NCBI RefSeq assembly: GCF_003626655.1 | Contig: NZ_RBAN01000001.1 | Coordinates: forward strand, 2,108,001-2,172,000 | Length of the DNA: 64,000 nucleotides | Direction of reading: 5' to 3' | Source of the DNA: Micromonospora costi | GTDB lineage: Bacteria > Actinomycetota > Actinomycetes > Mycobacteriales > Micromonosporaceae | Shown: positions 34,855-46,252 of the stretch, in pieces | How positions within the stretch are numbered: position 1 is the first letter of the stretch | Layout of the letters: each line of letters begins with the position of its first letter | Position numbers and translations under genes: made by a program | Notes under the pieces: generated by a model | What the model was told of the DNA's origin: nothing | Seen by the model: only the letters and a program-made list of their open reading frames with translations | Databases searched by the model: none

Positions 34855-36201
34855 TCACACCTCCCTGGACTCGGGGCCGGCGGCGATGTTGGCCGGCTCC
34901 CGCTCGGCGACCACGCGCCTGGTGCGCGGGCTCGGTGGAACCTGAAGGTCCATCGGCGGCAGCGGGAAGCTGCCGTGCGGACGGTTGTTGACCCGCTCCT
35001 GGAGGCTGGGCTGCGGCTGCGGCTTGCGGCTCGGCCAGAAGAGCGTGGCGAGCAGCAGGACGCCAGCGCCGATCGCGGTCCAGAGCAGGCGGGACCGGGT
35101 GTCGAAGTGGTCGATCGAGCGCAGGCCGCTCAGCACCAGGATCCAGACCAGGTTGATCGGCAGCAGCACCTTCCAGCCGAGCCGCATGAACTGGTCGTAG
35201 CGCAGCCGGGGCAGCGTGCCGCGCAGCCACACGAAGACGAAGACCAGCGTGATCACCTTGCCGAAGAACCAGAGCAGCGGCCACCAACCGGAGTTGGCGC
35301 CCTCCCAGAGGGTGATCGGCCAGGGCGCCCGCCAGCCGCCGAGGAACAGCGTGGTGGTGACCGCCGACATGGTCACCATCGACACGTACTCGGAGAGCAT
35401 GAAGAGCGCGAACTTCAGCGAGCTGTACTCGGTCATGAAGCCCGCCACCAGCTCGGACTCCGCCTCGGGCAGGTCGAACGGCGCCCGGTTGGTCTCACCG
35501 ACGGTGGCGATGAAGAAGATGATGAAGCTCGGCAGCAGCAGGATGGCGTACCAGCCCGGTGCCGGGATGTCCGTGCCGAACACGGTGAGCTGGGTGGCGT
35601 CGCCCTGCGCGGCCACGATCCCGCTGGTGCTCATCGTGCCCGCGGTCATGAAGACCGCCACGATGCTCAGCCCCATCGCGACCTCGTACGAGATCATCTG
35701 GGCGCTGGAGCGCAGGCCGCCCAGCAGCGGGTAGGTGGACCCGGACGCCCAGCCGCCGAGCACGATGCCGTAGATGCCCATCGACGAGCAGGCCAGCAGC
35801 ACCAGCACCGCCACCGACACGTCGGTGACCTGCAACGGCGTCCAGTGGCCGAAGATGCTCACCATCGGCCCGAACGGCACCACCGACAGCGCGGTGACCG
35901 CACAGATCACCGAGATGGTCGGGGCGAAGAAGTAGACCACCTTGTCCGCGGTCCGCGGGAGGATGTCCTCCTTGAAGGCCATCTTCAGGCCGTCCGCGAG
36001 GGTCTGCAGCAGACCCAGCGGGCCGACCTGGTTGGGGCCGGGCCGCACCGCCATGCGGGCCACGACCCGGCGCTCGAACCAGACGCCGAGCAGCGTGGCG
36101 AGCACCGCGAGGACGAAGGCGAACAGCACCTTGCCGACGACCAGCCACCACGGATCCTTGCCGAAGTCGGCCAGCGTCGGGTCCTGGGCCAGGTAGATCA
36201 C
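34855..36201 (-). CDS. nuoH: NADH-quinone oxidoreductase subunit H
   Basis: A 448-residue membrane subunit that forms much of the quinone-binding cavity. Eight hydrophobic helices are visible with the family blocks [22 protein letters not shown] and [18 protein letters not shown]. The C-terminus extends some 60 residues past the last helix in a Pro/Arg-rich tail. GTG 36201 overlaps the nuoG stop (GTGA); the open frame upstream of it is antisense-like and not used. Confidence 0.97.
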   Translation of the reverse strand: MIYLAQDPTLADFGKDPWWLVVGKVLFAFVLAVLATLLGVWFERRVVARMAVRPGPNQVGPLGLLQTLADGLKMAFKEDILPRTADKVVYFFAPTISVICAVTALSVVPFGPMVSIFGHWTPLQVTDVSVAVLVLLACSSMGIYGIVLGGWASGSTYPLLGGLRSSAQMISYEVAMGLSIVAVFMTAGTMSTSGIVAAQGDATQLTVFGTDIPAPGWYAILLLPSFIIFFIATVGETNRAPFDLPEAESELVAGFMTEYSSLKFALFMLSEYVSMVTMSAVTTTLFLGGWRAPWPITLWEGANSGWWPLLWFFGKVITLVFVFVWLRGTLPRLRYDQFMRLGWKVLLPINLVWILVLSGLRSIDHFDTRSRLLWTAIGAGVLLLATLFWPSRKPQPQPSLQERVNNRPHGSFPLPPMDLQVPPSPRTRRVVAEREPANIAAGPESREV

Positions 36202-38678
36202 TGGACACCCCCAGTGTTGAGGAGCGGGCCCGGGCGGCCGGCGGCGTCGGCGGCCACCGGGGCGGCCGAGATCCGCACCACCGTGCCGGAGCTCGCGCCG
36301 AGGCTGCGCCGGATGGTCGAGCCGGGCGAGTTGGTCGGCAGCCAGACGACGCCATCCGGCATCTCGGTGATGGCCGCCGGCAGGGTGATCCCGCCGCGGT
36401 CGGTGCCGACGGTGACCGGGTCGCCGTCCGCGACGCCCAGCGCCTCGGCCGTGCCCTTGCCCAGCCGGACCACCGGCGTGCGGGCGGTGCCGGCCAGGTG
36501 CTCGTCGCCCTCGGTGAGGCGGCCCAGGTCGATCAGCTGGTGCCAGGTCGCGAGCACCGCCTCGCCGGCGCCCGGCTGCGGGACCGCGGTCGGCTCCACC
36601 ATGGGGGCGCCGGGCCGGGTGGTCCGGGTGGGCGGCAGGCCGCCCAGCTCGCGGCGGACGCTGAGCACGTCGCCGGTGCCGAGCCGCACGTCGAGCTGCG
36701 CGGCGAGGGCGTCCAGCACGCGACCGTCGGTCATCGCGCCGGTGTTCAGCACCGCCTCGAAGGTGCGCAGCCGGCCCTCCCAGTCCAGGAAGCTGCCGGC
36801 CTTCTCGTCCACCGGGGCGACCGGGAAGACCACGTTCGCCCGGCGGGTCACCGCGCTGGCACGCAGCTCGATGCTCACCAGGAACGGCACCGTGTCGAGG
36901 GCCTTCTCGGCCAGTCGCGGGTCGGCCAGGTCGGCCGGGTCGACACCGGCCACGACCAGGGCGCCGAGCTGGCCGGCGGCGGCCGCCGCCACGATGCCGT
37001 CGGTGTCGCGGCCGGTCTGGCTCGGGATCACCCCGGCCGGGATGTCCCACGCCTCGCCCAGCTCCGCGCGGGCGGCCGGCTCGTTGACGAGGCGGCCACC
37101 GGGCAGCAGGTTCGGCAGGCAGCCGGCGTCGACCGCGCCGCGGTCACCCGCGCGCCGCGGCACCCAGGCGAGCTTCGCGCCCGTACGCCGTGCGACGTCC
37201 GCGGCGGCGGAGAGGCCGCCCGGCACCTCGGCCAGACGCTCGCCGACGATCAGGATGGCGCCCTCGGCGCTCAGCGCCTCGGCGACCGTGGCGTGCTCGG
37301 CGAGCACGCTGGCCTCCTCGCCCGGCACCACCCGGGCGAGCTTCGCGCCGAGCTTCTCCAGGCCGCGGGTGGCGAACGGGGCGATCGCGTACACCGTGAG
37401 GCTCTTCTTCAGGTACGCCTTGCGCAGCCGCAGGAAGAGGATCGGGCACTCCTCCTCCGGCTCCAGCCCGACCAGCACCACCGCGGGCGCCTTCTCGACG
37501 TCCGCGTACGTGACGTCGGTGATCCCGGCTACCGAGCTGGCCAGGAAGTCGGACTCCTCGCGGGAGACCGGCCGGGCCCGGAAGTCGATGTCGTTGGTGT
37601 TGAGCGCCACCCGCGCGAACTTCGCGTACGCGTAGGCGTCCTCGACGGTCAGCCGCCCGCCGGTGAGGACCGCGGCGCCCTGCCCGTTGTCCCGCGCGGC
37701 GCGCAGCCCCTCGGCGGCCACGGTGAGCGCCTCGCTCCAGGACGCCTCCCGCAGCTCGCCCGTACGCTCGTCGCGGACCAGCGGAGTGGTGAGCCGGTCG
37801 GTGGCGCGGGTGTACTGGAAGCCCCAGCGACCCTTGTCGCAGTTCCACTCCTCGTTCACCGCGGGCTCGTCGCCGGCCAGCCGGCGCAGCACCTTGCCCC
37901 GCCGCCAGTCGGTGCGCTGGGCGCAGCCCGCCGAGCAGTGCTCGCAGACGCTCGGGCTGGAGACCAGGTCGAACGGGCGGGCCCGGAACCGGTACTGGGC
38001 GCCGGTCAGCGCACCCACCGGGCAGATCTGCACGGTGTTGCCGGAGAAGTAGGAGTTGAACGGCACGTCACCGGCGTCGCCCTCCTCGCCGTACGCGTCG
38101 TCCCGGTAGATGTTGATCTCCTCGGCGGACGACCGGTTCATCAGGTCGATGAACTTGTCGCCGGCGATCTCCTCGGAGAACCGGGTGCACCGCTGGCAGA
38201 GCACGCAGCGCTCCCGGTCGAGCAGCACCTGGCTGCTGATCGGAAGCGGCTTCGGGTACTCCCGCTTGTGCTCGTGGAACCGGGAGTCGGTGCGCCCGGT
38301 GGACATGGCCTGGTTCTGCAGCGGGCACTCGCCGCCCTTGTCGCACATCGGGCAGTCGAGCGGGTGGTTGAGCAGCAGCAGCTCCATGACCCCCTCCTGC
38401 GCCTTCTTGGCGACCGGGGAGGAGAGCTGGGTGCGCACCACCATGCCGTCGGCGACGGCCTGGGTGCAGGAGGCGACCGGCTTGCGCTGCCCCTCCACCT
38501 CGACCAGACACTGCCGGCAGGCGCCGGCCGGGGCCAGCAGCGGGTGGTCGCAGAACCGGGGGATCTCGATGCCCATCTGCTCGGCGACCCGGATCAGCAG
38601 CGCCCCCTTCGGGGCGGTGACCTCGACGCCGTCGATGGTGAGCGTGACGGTTTCCGGGGCCTTGACGACGTCGGTCAT
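36198..38678 (-). CDS. nuoG: NADH-quinone oxidoreductase subunit G
   Basis: An 826-residue Fe-S subunit of the peripheral arm. The N-terminal [2Fe-2S] ferredoxin domain ([15 protein letters not shown]), the HxxxCxxC cluster region ([13 protein letters not shown]), [10 protein letters not shown] and a further site CEHCSAGC are present, followed by the molybdopterin-oxidoreductase-like domain. ATG 38678 shares one base with the nuoF stop (TAATG). The length is within the actinobacterial range. Confidence 0.97.
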   Translation of the reverse strand: MTDVVKAPETVTLTIDGVEVTAPKGALLIRVAEQMGIEIPRFCDHPLLAPAGACRQCLVEVEGQRKPVASCTQAVADGMVVRTQLSSPVAKKAQEGVMELLLLNHPLDCPMCDKGGECPLQNQAMSTGRTDSRFHEHKREYPKPLPISSQVLLDRERCVLCQRCTRFSEEIAGDKFIDLMNRSSAEEINIYRDDAYGEEGDAGDVPFNSYFSGNTVQICPVGALTGAQYRFRARPFDLVSSPSVCEHCSAGCAQRTDWRRGKVLRRLAGDEPAVNEEWNCDKGRWGFQYTRATDRLTTPLVRDERTGELREASWSEALTVAAEGLRAARDNGQGAAVLTGGRLTVEDAYAYAKFARVALNTNDIDFRARPVSREESDFLASSVAGITDVTYADVEKAPAVVLVGLEPEEECPILFLRLRKAYLKKSLTVYAIAPFATRGLEKLGAKLARVVPGEEASVLAEHATVAEALSAEGAILIVGERLAEVPGGLSAAADVARRTGAKLAWVPRRAGDRGAVDAGCLPNLLPGGRLVNEPAARAELGEAWDIPAGVIPSQTGRDTDGIVAAAAAGQLGALVVAGVDPADLADPRLAEKALDTVPFLVSIELRASAVTRRANVVFPVAPVDEKAGSFLDWEGRLRTFEAVLNTGAMTDGRVLDALAAQLDVRLGTGDVLSVRRELGGLPPTRTTRPGAPMVEPTAVPQPGAGEAVLATWHQLIDLGRLTEGDEHLAGTARTPVVRLGKGTAEALGVADGDPVTVGTDRGGITLPAAITEMPDGVVWLPTNSPGSTIRRSLGASSGTVVRISAAPVAADAAGRPGPLLNTGGVQ

Positions 38679-39994
38679 TAATGGGCTCCCACCAACTGCT
38701 TGTCGGACAGCTTCGGCGCGGTGCGCCCCTCGATGTAGTCGAGGTAGTCCTGCTTGAAGTACTGCAGGGACGAGGTCACCGGGCTGGTCGCGCCGTCTCC
38801 CAGACCGCAGAACGACCGGCCCAGGATGTTGTCGCAGGTGTCGAGCAAGGTGTCCAGGTCCTCGTAGGTGCCCTGGCCGGAGAGGATCCGCTGGTACACC
38901 CGGACCATCCAGTAGTTGCCCTCCCGGCACGGGGTGCACTTGCCGCACGACTCGTGGTGGTAGAACTCCAGCCACCGGTAGGTCGCGTAGACCGGGCAGT
39001 CCTGGTCGGAGAAGATCTGGGTCGCCGTCGTGCCGAGGATCGAACCCGCCGCGGCCACCGACTCGAAGTCCAGCGGCACGTCCAGGTGCTCGGCGGTGAG
39101 CAGCGGCGTCGACGAGCCGCCCGGCGTCCAGAACTTCAGGTTGTGCCCGGGCTGCATCCCGCCGGCCAGTTCGAGCAGCTCCCGCAGCGTGATGCCCATC
39201 GAGCACTCGTACTGGCCGGGGTTGGCGATCCGGCCGGAGAGCGAGTAGATCATCGGCCCGGACGACTTCTCCGTGCCCATCGTCTTCCACCAGGCGGCGC
39301 CGCCCAGCACGATGTACGGCACGCTCGCGATGGTGCCGACGTTGTTGACCACCGTCGGGCTCGCGTACAGGCCGTGGGTCGCCGGGAACGGCGGGCGGAG
39401 GCGGGGCTGACCCCGGAAGCCCTCCAGCGAGTCGAGCAGCGCCGTCTCCTCGCCGCAGATGTACGCCCCGGCGCCCGAGTGCACCACCAGCTCCAGGTCG
39501 AAGCCGGAGCCGAGGATGTTGCGGCCGAGGTAGCCCTTGGCGTACGCCTCCTGCACCGCGTTGCGCAGCCGGCGGGCCGCGTGCACGGCCTCACCGCGGA
39601 TGTAGATGTACGCCCGGTTGGCGCGGATCGCGTACGAGGCGATGATGACGCCCTCGACCAGCGAGTGCGGGTCGTGCGTCATCAGCGGCAGGTCCTTGCA
39701 GGTGCCCGGCTCGCCCTCGTCGGCGTTCACCACGAGGTAGTGCGGCTTGCCGTCGCCCTGCGGGATGAAGCCCCACTTGAGACCGGTGGGGAAGCCCGCC
39801 CCGCCGCGACCGCGCAGCCCGGAGTCCTTGACCAGCTGGATCAGGTCGTCCGGGTGGGCCTTGAGCGCCTTGCGCAGCGCCGCGTAGCCGTCCAGCTTCT
39901 CGTAGGTGCCGATCCGCCAGGCGTCCGGCGACAGCCAGCGCTTGGTGAGCACCGGCGTGAGCTTGGCCAGGGTCTCCGGCCGAGGAGTGGTCAC
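38678..39994 (-). CDS. nuoF: NADH-quinone oxidoreductase subunit F
   Basis: A 438-residue NADH-oxidising subunit with FMN and one [4Fe-4S] cluster. The glycine-rich NADH/FMN site [16 protein letters not shown], the FMN block [12 protein letters not shown] and the cluster ligands [12 protein letters not shown] with a distal Cys in RSFCGLGDG are intact. GTG 39994 overlaps the nuoE stop (GTGA). Confidence 0.97.
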   Translation of the reverse strand: MTTPRPETLAKLTPVLTKRWLSPDAWRIGTYEKLDGYAALRKALKAHPDDLIQLVKDSGLRGRGGAGFPTGLKWGFIPQGDGKPHYLVVNADEGEPGTCKDLPLMTHDPHSLVEGVIIASYAIRANRAYIYIRGEAVHAARRLRNAVQEAYAKGYLGRNILGSGFDLELVVHSGAGAYICGEETALLDSLEGFRGQPRLRPPFPATHGLYASPTVVNNVGTIASVPYIVLGGAAWWKTMGTEKSSGPMIYSLSGRIANPGQYECSMGITLRELLELAGGMQPGHNLKFWTPGGSSTPLLTAEHLDVPLDFESVAAAGSILGTTATQIFSDQDCPVYATYRWLEFYHHESCGKCTPCREGNYWMVRVYQRILSGQGTYEDLDTLLDTCDNILGRSFCGLGDGATSPVTSSLQYFKQDYLDYIEGRTAPKLSDKQLVGAH

Positions 39995-41169
39995 TTCTGG
40001 ACCCCCGTTTCGTTCGCGCCCGTCGAGCCCGCGCCACTGGCGCCCGCCCCGGCCTCCGCTTGCTTGAGGTTGCGCTCCTGCGCCCCGGCCTCGTCGCCGG
40101 CGGGCTTGCCGTCACCGGCCGGCGGGTTGGCGGCCGCACCGGCGGCCTCCGCCTCCTGCGCGTCCCGGGGCGCCGGCGGCACCGCGTCCGACGGCACCTT
40201 CGTCCCGGGGGCGTCCGGCACGGCGGTCGCCGCGTCCGGCTGCCGGGTCTCGGCGGTACGCACCTGCGGCGACTTGTCGTCGGGTGCCTTCACGTCCGGC
40301 GCGGTGCTGCCGGTGGCCTGCTCCGGCCGGGCCGGCTCGGTCCCGGGCGGCGTGCCCGTCGGGGCGGACGCCCCGTCGCCGCCCTTCACCGGGGCCGTCG
40401 GGGCCTGCTTCGCGGCGGCCTCGGCCTTCGCCTTCTCGGCCGCCTCCGCCCTGGCCTTCGCCTCGGCGGCGGCCTTGTCGGCGTCCGCCTTGCTGCGGAT
40501 CGGGGTGTTCGGGTCGAAGCCCGGCACCGAGATGTTGTGCTGCTGCGCGAGGAGCAGGCCGCGGAGGCTCGCCTCGCCCGGCCCGCCGTCGGCGACCGCT
40601 CCCTCACGTTCGTCGGCGAAGCCGGCGAGCTGGACGGCCATCTCCTTGAGCGTGCAGAGCCGGGCGCCCCGGGTCGGCATCGGCCGGCCACCCGCGCGCA
40701 GCTCGTCCACCACGCCGACCGCGGTCTGCGGGTCGACCTTGTCGAAGAAGTCGTAGTTGACCGTCATGACCGGGCCGTAGTCGCAGGCGGCCAGGCACTC
40801 GGCGTGTTCGAGGGTGATCGTCCCGTCGGCGGTGGTCTCGTCGTGCCCCACGCCGAGGTGCTCGACGAGGGTGTCGTAGACCTCCTGGCCGCCGAGCACG
40901 TTGCACATCGTGTTGGTGCAGACGCTGACCAGGAAGTCACCGGTCGGCTTGCGCTTGTACATGGTGTAGAACGTGGCGACCGCGCCCACCTGGGCCTTGT
41001 TCAACCCCAGCACCTCGGCGCAGAACTCCACGCCGGCCGGGGAGACGTAGCCCTCCTCGGCCTGCACCAGGTGCAGCAGCGGCAGCAGCGCCGAGCGGGA
41101 CCGGTCAGCCGGGTAGCGGGCGACGATCTCCCGCGCCCGGGCCCGGGTCTCTTCGGTAAAGACGTTCAT
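39991..41169 (-). CDS. nuoE: NADH-quinone oxidoreductase subunit E with long Ala/Pro-rich C-terminal extension
   Basis: A 392-residue version of the [2Fe-2S] subunit, which is usually about 160-240 residues. The thioredoxin-like domain is in the first 200 residues, with cluster ligands Cys84 and Cys89 (CTNTMC) and Cys125 and Cys129 (CLAAC). After about residue 205 the chain becomes a charged helix (KADADKAAAEAKARAEAAEK) and then Pro/Ala/Gly-rich disorder to the end. ATG 41169 follows GGAGGG, which is supplied by the repeat element at 41177-41224. It overlaps nuoF. Confidence 0.95.
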   Translation of the reverse strand: MNVFTEETRARAREIVARYPADRSRSALLPLLHLVQAEEGYVSPAGVEFCAEVLGLNKAQVGAVATFYTMYKRKPTGDFLVSVCTNTMCNVLGGQEVYDTLVEHLGVGHDETTADGTITLEHAECLAACDYGPVMTVNYDFFDKVDPQTAVGVVDELRAGGRPMPTRGARLCTLKEMAVQLAGFADEREGAVADGGPGEASLRGLLLAQQHNISVPGFDPNTPIRSKADADKAAAEAKARAEAAEKAKAEAAAKQAPTAPVKGGDGASAPTGTPPGTEPARPEQATGSTAPDVKAPDDKSPQVRTAETRQPDAATAVPDAPGTKVPSDAVPPAPRDAQEAEAAGAAANPPAGDGKPAGDEAGAQERNLKQAEAGAGASGAGSTGANETGVQK

Positions 41170-41176
41170 CAGAGCC

Positions 41177-41224
41177 GCCCTCCGTTCGCGACTGCGGGGC
41201 TCGCAAGCTCACTCCTCGCGCTCA
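41177..41224 (-). repeat. Stop-to-Shine-Dalgarno repeat element, copy 1 (nuoD/nuoE)
   Basis: Read on the minus strand, it begins with the nuoD stop codon (TGAGCGCGAGGAG), continues through GAGCCC and GCAGTCGCGAACGGA, and ends with the GGAGGG that serves nuoE. The same sequence recurs at 51763-51812 between paaC and paaD, also starting at the stop codon and ending in the next gene's ribosome binding site. No gene is encoded in it. Confidence 0.85.
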
Positions 41225-42550
41225 CCGGTCACAACCTCCCATTACCGGGTCCAGCGAGGCGCCACCGGCGATCACGTCGGCGATCAGGCCGCCCTCGGCC
41301 ATCGCCGGGAGGGCCTGGAGGTTAATGAAGCTCGGCTCCCGGTAGTGCACCCGGTACGGGCGGGTGCCACCGTCGGAGACCGCGTGCACGCCCAGCTCGC
41401 CGCGGGGCGACTCGATGCCGACGTACACCTGGCCCGGCGGGACCCGGAAGCCCTCGGTGACCAGCTTGAAGTGGTGGATCAGCGACTCCATCGACTGACC
41501 CATGATCTTGGCCACGTGCTCGAGCGAGTTGCCCATACCGTCGACGCCGATGGCCAGCTGGGCCGGCCAGGCGATCTTCCGGTCGGCGACCATCACCGGG
41601 CCGGGCTTGGCCAGGCGGTCCACCGCCTGCTCGACGAGCTTCAGCGACTCGCGGATCTCGGCGAGCCGGACCAGGTAGCGGCCCCACACGTCGCCGTCGG
41701 TGTGCGTCGGGACGTCGAACTCGTACGTCTCGTAGCCGCAGTACGGCATGGTCTTGCGCAGGTCCCAGGCGAGGCCGGCGGACCGCAGTACCGGGCCGGT
41801 CACGCCGAGCGCCAGGCAGCCGGTGACGTCGAGCACGGCGACCTTCTTGGTCCGCTCGATCCAGATCGGCTGGCCGGACAGGAGGTCCTCGTACTCCTTG
41901 AGCCGCTTCGGCATCAGCTTGAGGAACTCGCGGATCTTGATGATCGCGTCGTCCGGCACGTCCTGCGCCACGCCGCCGGGACGGACGTACGCGTGGTTCA
42001 TCCGCAGGCCGGTGACCAGCTCGAAGATCTCGAGGATGTACTCCCGCTCGCGGAAGCCGTACAGCATCATGTTGATCGCGCCGAGTTCCATGCCCGTGGT
42101 GGCGAGCCACACCAGGTGCGAGGAGATCCGGTTGAGCTCCATCATGAGCACCCGGATGGTGGTGGCCCGCTCGGTCACGTCGTCGGAGATGCCGAGCAGC
42201 TTCTCCACGGCGAGCGAGTACGCGGTCTCGTTGAACAGCGGCGAGAGGTAGTCCATCCGGGTCACGAACGTGCTGCCCTGGACCCAGTTGCGGTACTCGA
42301 GGTTCTTCTCGATGCCGGTGTGCAGGTAGCCGATGACCGAGCGGGCCTCGCGGACCGTCTCGCCCTCCAGCTCCAGGATCAGCCGCAGCACGCCGTGGGT
42401 GGACGGGTGCTGGGGACCCATGTTCACGACGATCCGCTCGTCGTTGATCGGGTCGGTGCCGGAGACGACCGTGTCCCAGTCGCCACCCGTGACGGTGAAG
42501 ACCTTGCCCTCGGTGGTCTCGCGCTCGGTCGCGTAGTTGGACGTGGTCAC
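41222..42550 (-). CDS. nuoD: NADH-quinone oxidoreductase subunit D (49-kDa subunit)
   Basis: A 442-residue peripheral subunit that shapes the quinone headgroup site. The block [15 protein letters not shown] holds the quinone-binding histidine; [14 protein letters not shown] and [20 protein letters not shown] are further signatures. GTG 42550 overlaps the nuoC stop (GTGA). The C-terminus GGCDR matches the family ending (DxVMGGCDR). Confidence 0.97.
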   Translation of the reverse strand: MTTSNYATERETTEGKVFTVTGGDWDTVVSGTDPINDERIVVNMGPQHPSTHGVLRLILELEGETVREARSVIGYLHTGIEKNLEYRNWVQGSTFVTRMDYLSPLFNETAYSLAVEKLLGISDDVTERATTIRVLMMELNRISSHLVWLATTGMELGAINMMLYGFREREYILEIFELVTGLRMNHAYVRPGGVAQDVPDDAIIKIREFLKLMPKRLKEYEDLLSGQPIWIERTKKVAVLDVTGCLALGVTGPVLRSAGLAWDLRKTMPYCGYETYEFDVPTHTDGDVWGRYLVRLAEIRESLKLVEQAVDRLAKPGPVMVADRKIAWPAQLAIGVDGMGNSLEHVAKIMGQSMESLIHHFKLVTEGFRVPPGQVYVGIESPRGELGVHAVSDGGTRPYRVHYREPSFINLQALPAMAEGGLIADVIAGGASLDPVMGGCDR

Positions 42551-43284
42551 TGGTAGGACCTCCTACGGTCCGGCGGGGGAATTTCCGCACCCTTGTACTC
42601 GACGGGAACGCCGCCGAGCGGGTAGTCCTTGCGCTGCGGGTGCCCCTCCCAGTCGTCCGGCATGAGGATCCGGGTCAGGTTGGGGTGGCCGTCGAAGACG
42701 ATGCCGAACATGTCGTACGCCTCGCGCTCCTGCCAGTCGGCCGTCGGGTAGACCGCCGTGACGCTGGGCAGGTGGGGGTTCTCGGCGGGGACCGCGGTCT
42801 CCAGCCGGACCCGGCGGCGGTACGTCATCGAGGTGAGCTGGTAGACGACGTGCAGCCGGCGCTCGTCCGCGCCGAGGTAGTCCACCCCGGACACCGACGA
42901 GCAGAGCTCGAAGCGCAGCGCCAGGTCGTCGCGCATCACCTGGCAGACCTCGGCGATCCGCTCCGGGCGTACGTGCAGCGTCAGCTCGCCGCGGTCGACC
43001 ACGACCTTCTCGATGGCGTCGGCGAAGCCCGGGTACGCCTCTTCGAGCGCGTCGTGGACCTCGTCGAAGTAGCCACCGAACGGCCGCGCCGCCGACTCCA
43101 CGGACCGGCGCGGGCGGACCAGGCCGCCGTAGCCGGAGACGTCACCCGAGCCCTGGTTGCCGAACATGCCGCGACCGGCGGGGCTCGACGGCGGGTGCTC
43201 GGCGGGCGCCCCGCTGCTGGCCCCGGCCGGGGTCACGGGGACCGGCACGCCGCCGTCGTTCGGCTTGTCGTGAGGTGCGGTCAC
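42547..43284 (-). CDS. nuoC: NADH-quinone oxidoreductase subunit C (30-kDa subunit)
   Basis: A 245-residue peripheral subunit. The conserved core runs from about residue 80, with [12 protein letters not shown] at its beginning and the signature [23 protein letters not shown] and [19 protein letters not shown] later. The first 65 residues are Pro/Gly/Ser-rich and low in structure, an extension common in high-GC actinobacteria. GTG 43284 overlaps the nuoB stop (GTGA). Confidence 0.97.
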   Translation of the reverse strand: MTAPHDKPNDGGVPVPVTPAGASSGAPAEHPPSSPAGRGMFGNQGSGDVSGYGGLVRPRRSVESAARPFGGYFDEVHDALEEAYPGFADAIEKVVVDRGELTLHVRPERIAEVCQVMRDDLALRFELCSSVSGVDYLGADERRLHVVYQLTSMTYRRRVRLETAVPAENPHLPSVTAVYPTADWQEREAYDMFGIVFDGHPNLTRILMPDDWEGHPQRKDYPLGGVPVEYKGAEIPPPDRRRSYQ

Positions 43285-43961
43285 TTCTTCATGCCCCCGT
43301 ACTGCTGAAGATGGTTCTGGGCCTTCATCCAGTTCTCGATCCGCAGCTGCTCCTCGCGACCCTCGCGGACGGCCTTCGTCCACTCGGCACGGCGGGCCTT
43401 GTCACTGCGGTACGACGACGGCATCGAGCCGTAGGGGACGACCGGGACGTCGCCGCGCTCCTTGCGCGCCTCGAGCATCTTGCGGCCGTTCGGGCCGAGC
43501 GGCTCGTGCATGATCTTCTCGCGGAGCTTGAGGATCGCGTCGATGAGCATCTCCGGCCGGGGCGGGCAGCCGGGCAGGTACATGTCGACCGGCACCACGT
43601 GGTCGACACCCTGCACGATCGCGTAGTTGTTGAACATCCCGCCGCTGCTCGCGCAGACGCCCATCGACAGCACCCAGCGGGGCTCGGCCATCTGGTCGTA
43701 GATCTGGCGCAGCACCGGCGCCATCTTCTGGCTGACCCGGCCGGCCACGATCATCAGATCCGCCTGCCGGGGCGAGGCGCGGAAGACCTCCATGCCCCAG
43801 CGGCCCATGTCGTAGTGCGGGCCACCGGCCGCCATCATCTCGATGGCGCAGCAGGCCAGGCCGAAGGTCGCCCCCCAGAAGGACGACTTCCGAGACCAGT
43901 TGACCAGCTTCTCCACCGAGGTGAGCAGGACGCCGGCGGGGAGCTTCTCCTCGATGCCCAT
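43281..43961 (-). CDS. nuoB: NADH-quinone oxidoreductase subunit B (N2 cluster)
   Basis: A 226-residue subunit carrying the terminal [4Fe-4S] cluster N2 next to the quinone. Its ligands are visible: the tandem cysteines in [19 protein letters not shown] and [12 protein letters not shown] 43961 is followed by [13 protein letters not shown], the usual actinobacterial N-terminus; the open frame upstream belongs to neither nuoA nor a fusion. It lies 14 bases after nuoA. Confidence 0.97.
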   Translation of the reverse strand: MGIEEKLPAGVLLTSVEKLVNWSRKSSFWGATFGLACCAIEMMAAGGPHYDMGRWGMEVFRASPRQADLMIVAGRVSQKMAPVLRQIYDQMAEPRWVLSMGVCASSGGMFNNYAIVQGVDHVVPVDMYLPGCPPRPEMLIDAILKLREKIMHEPLGPNGRKMLEARKERGDVPVVPYGSMPSSYRSDKARRAEWTKAVREGREEQLRIENWMKAQNHLQQYGGMKK

Positions 43962-43975
43962 CTGACGTTCCTTCC

Positions 43976-44341
43976 TCAGTCCCAGTCCAGGCCGCCGCGC
44001 CGCCACACGTAGGCGTACGCGACGAAGACCGCGACGATGAACAGGACCATCTCCACGAAGCCGAAGATCGGCAGGGCGTCGAACGAGACCGCCCAGGGGT
44101 ACAGGAAGATGATCTCGATGTCGAAGACGATGAAGAGCATCGCCGTCAGGTAGAACTTGATCGGGAACCGCCCGCCGCCGACCGGCTGGGGGCTGGGCTC
44201 GATGCCGCACTCGTACGCCTCGAGTTTGGCCTTGTTGTAACGCCGGGGACCGGCGAAGCGGGCGGCGGCCACGGAGAACAGCGCGAACGCCGCGGCGAGG
44301 GCGAACAGCCCGATGATGGGTGCGTAAGGCGAGAGCGACAT
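43976..44341 (-). CDS. nuoA: NADH-quinone oxidoreductase subunit A
   Basis: A 121-residue subunit with three transmembrane helices and first gene of the fourteen-gene operon. The loop YECGIEPSP and [23 protein letters not shown] carry the conserved Cys, Glu and Asp residues near the quinone site. ATG 44341 follows AGGAGAAGAAG. The operon promoter should lie in the 132 bases to the flavoprotein gene upstream, where TAGTGT (minus strand, near 44393) is the only -10-like hexamer I see. Confidence 0.96.
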   Translation of the reverse strand: MSLSPYAPIIGLFALAAAFALFSVAAARFAGPRRYNKAKLEAYECGIEPSPQPVGGGRFPIKFYLTAMLFIVFDIEIIFLYPWAVSFDALPIFGFVEMVLFIVAVFVAYAYVWRRGGLDWD

Positions 44342-44473
44342 CTTCTTCTCCTGCTCGTCCTTCCCTGCCCTCGTGCTTGACGAAAATCACACTATTCACG
44401 TCCCCCGCGGTGGCTGCCGCCGGGGGCGGGTCTGTCGGTGGCCCGTTCCCGTCGCCGGTCACGAACCCCCTGC

Positions 44474-45751
44474 TCACACGGCTGGCGCCACCTTCGTCAT
44501 CGCGTTGATGACCCGGTCCATCGCGTCTCCACCGCGCGGATCGGTCAGGTTGGCCAGCAGCTTGAGCACGAAGCGCATCAGCGTCGGGTGCGGCATGCCG
44601 TGCTTGGTCGCCATCCGCATCACCTCCGGACGGCCGATCAGCTTCACGAAGATGCCGCCGAGCCGGTAGTAGCCGCCGAAGCGCGCCTTCAGCTCGGCCG
44701 GGTAGGCGTGCAGCGCCCGCTCGCGGTCGGCGCCGGCCGGCCGGGCCAGCGCCTGCACGGCGATCTCGGCGGCCAGTTCGCCGGACTCCATGGCGTACGC
44801 GATGCCCTCGCCGTTGAACGGGTTCACCATCCCGCCGGAGTCGCCGACCAGCAGCACGCCCCGGGTGTAGTGCGGGACCCGGTTGAAGCCCATCGGCAGC
44901 GCGGCGCCGAGGATCGGGCCGTCCGCGTTCGCCTCGTCGGTCATCCCCCAGTCCGCCGGCGTGTTGGCGAGCCAGTCGGTGAGCAGCCGCCGGTAGTTGG
45001 TCTTCCCGAACGCGGACGACGAGTTGAGGACGCCGAGGCCGACGTTCACCCGGCCGTCGCCGAGCCCGAAGATCCAGCCGTAGCCGGGCAGCAGGTTGTC
45101 GCCGCCCTCCTTGCTGCGCAGCTCGAGCCACGACTCCAGGTAGTCGTCGTCGTGCTTGGCCGGCGAGCGGTAGTAGCGCCGCACGGCCACGCCGATCGGC
45201 CGGTCCTCCCGCTTGGCGAGGCCGAGCGCGAGCGGGAACCGGCCGGAGACGCCGTCGGCCGCCACGACCAGCGGGGCGTGGAAGGTCCCCAGGGCCTTCT
45301 CCTCGCCGACCTCGGCCTGCACGCCGGTCACCCGGCCGTCGTCGTCGAGCACCGGCCCGGTGACGTTCACGCCGGTGCGCAGCACGGCGCCGGCGGCCAC
45401 GGCCCGCTCGGCGAGCAGCTGGTCGAAGTCCAGGCGGGTGCGGACGAGCCCGTAGTTGGGGAAGCTCGCGAGGTCGGGCCAGTCCAGTTCGAGCCGGACG
45501 CCACCACCGATGACGCGCAGCCCCCGGTTGTGCAGCCAGCCCGCCTCGGGCGAGGTGTCGACGCCCATCCGGATGAGCTGGCGTACGGCCCGCGGGGTCA
45601 ACCCGTCGCCGCAGACCTTCTCCCGCGGGAACTCGGTCTTCTCCAGCAGCAGCACCCGCGCCCCGTGGCGGGCGAGGTGGTACGCGGTCGCCGAGCCACC
45701 GGGACCGGCGCCCACGACGATCACGTCGGCGTCGTGCTCCACCGCGGTCAT
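44474..45751 (-). CDS. Geranylgeranyl reductase family FAD-dependent oxidoreductase
   Basis: A 425-residue flavoprotein. The N-terminal dinucleotide-binding motif is [34 protein letters not shown] is the geranylgeranyl-reductase signature, and [27 protein letters not shown] is the second FAD motif. I start at ATG 45751, which has GGAGGAGG upstream; an ATG twelve codons earlier is less likely. Members of this family saturate isoprenoid chains. Next to nuoA and near menG, the best inference is a MenJ-type reductase of the menaquinone side chain, fitting the partly hydrogenated menaquinones of Micromonosporaceae. Confidence 0.9.
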   Translation of the reverse strand: MTAVEHDADVIVVGAGPGGSATAYHLARHGARVLLLEKTEFPREKVCGDGLTPRAVRQLIRMGVDTSPEAGWLHNRGLRVIGGGVRLELDWPDLASFPNYGLVRTRLDFDQLLAERAVAAGAVLRTGVNVTGPVLDDDGRVTGVQAEVGEEKALGTFHAPLVVAADGVSGRFPLALGLAKREDRPIGVAVRRYYRSPAKHDDDYLESWLELRSKEGGDNLLPGYGWIFGLGDGRVNVGLGVLNSSSAFGKTNYRRLLTDWLANTPADWGMTDEANADGPILGAALPMGFNRVPHYTRGVLLVGDSGGMVNPFNGEGIAYAMESGELAAEIAVQALARPAGADRERALHAYPAELKARFGGYYRLGGIFVKLIGRPEVMRMATKHGMPHPTLMRFVLKLLANLTDPRGGDAMDRVINAMTKVAPAV

Positions 45752-45890
45752 CCGCGCCTCCTCCCGCATGCTCGTGAAATGCTTCACAAGCCAGACGCTG
45801 GGAGTCTATGACCGACGTCTCAACCCCGCCCGACCAGGGGTACCTAAGTTGCGTCTGTGACGGCTGGGGCGCTGTTCGGGGCGTCGGGTG

Positions 45891-46115
45891 TCAGGCGTGG
45901 CTGGGTGCGTCCAGGCCGGCGTCGACGCGGATCGTCTCGGGCAGATGCTCGCGCAACGCACCGCCGGCTGCCCGGTCCAGGGCGGCGAGCACCTCGGCCA
46001 CCACCTGACGGACGTCGGCCGGATCGGCACCGGCCAGCTCCCGCAGCTGCGCGATGAGTTCGGCCGCGTCGTCGTCGGTGGCGTCCACCCGGTCCGCCGG
46101 CTCTGGTCCCGTCAT
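45891..46115 (-). CDS. Small hypothetical protein, mostly helical
   Basis: A possible 74-residue acidic protein with no recognised family. The sequence is rich in Ala, Asp, Glu and Leu in amphipathic patterns (ELIAQLRELAGADPADVRQVVAEVLAAL in outline). ATG 46115 has no Shine-Dalgarno sequence, so it may be translated from a leaderless message or the start may differ. The opposite strand is also open here, but its product looks like a mirror frame. It lies between menG and the flavoprotein gene on the same strand. Confidence 0.5.
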   Translation of the reverse strand: MTGPEPADRVDATDDDAAELIAQLRELAGADPADVRQVVAEVLAALDRAAGGALREHLPETIRVDAGLDAPSHA

Positions 46116-46252
46116 GGGGGCGAGCCTACGGCGCAAAGTGGACGAAAGTCGGAAATTCACGAAATAGGGTTGACCGGCACCGGACCGTCACAGGTGACCG
46201 AATCCGGCGCGTCGGGAGGCGGCCGGTGTCGGCGGTCCGGTGTGGATCTGGT

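Noticed and set aside
36202-37050. Upstream extension of nuoH into nuoG (fused frame)
   Set aside because: The extension is a shadow of nuoG in another frame; GTG 36201 overlaps the nuoG stop and starts the conserved NuoH N-terminus.
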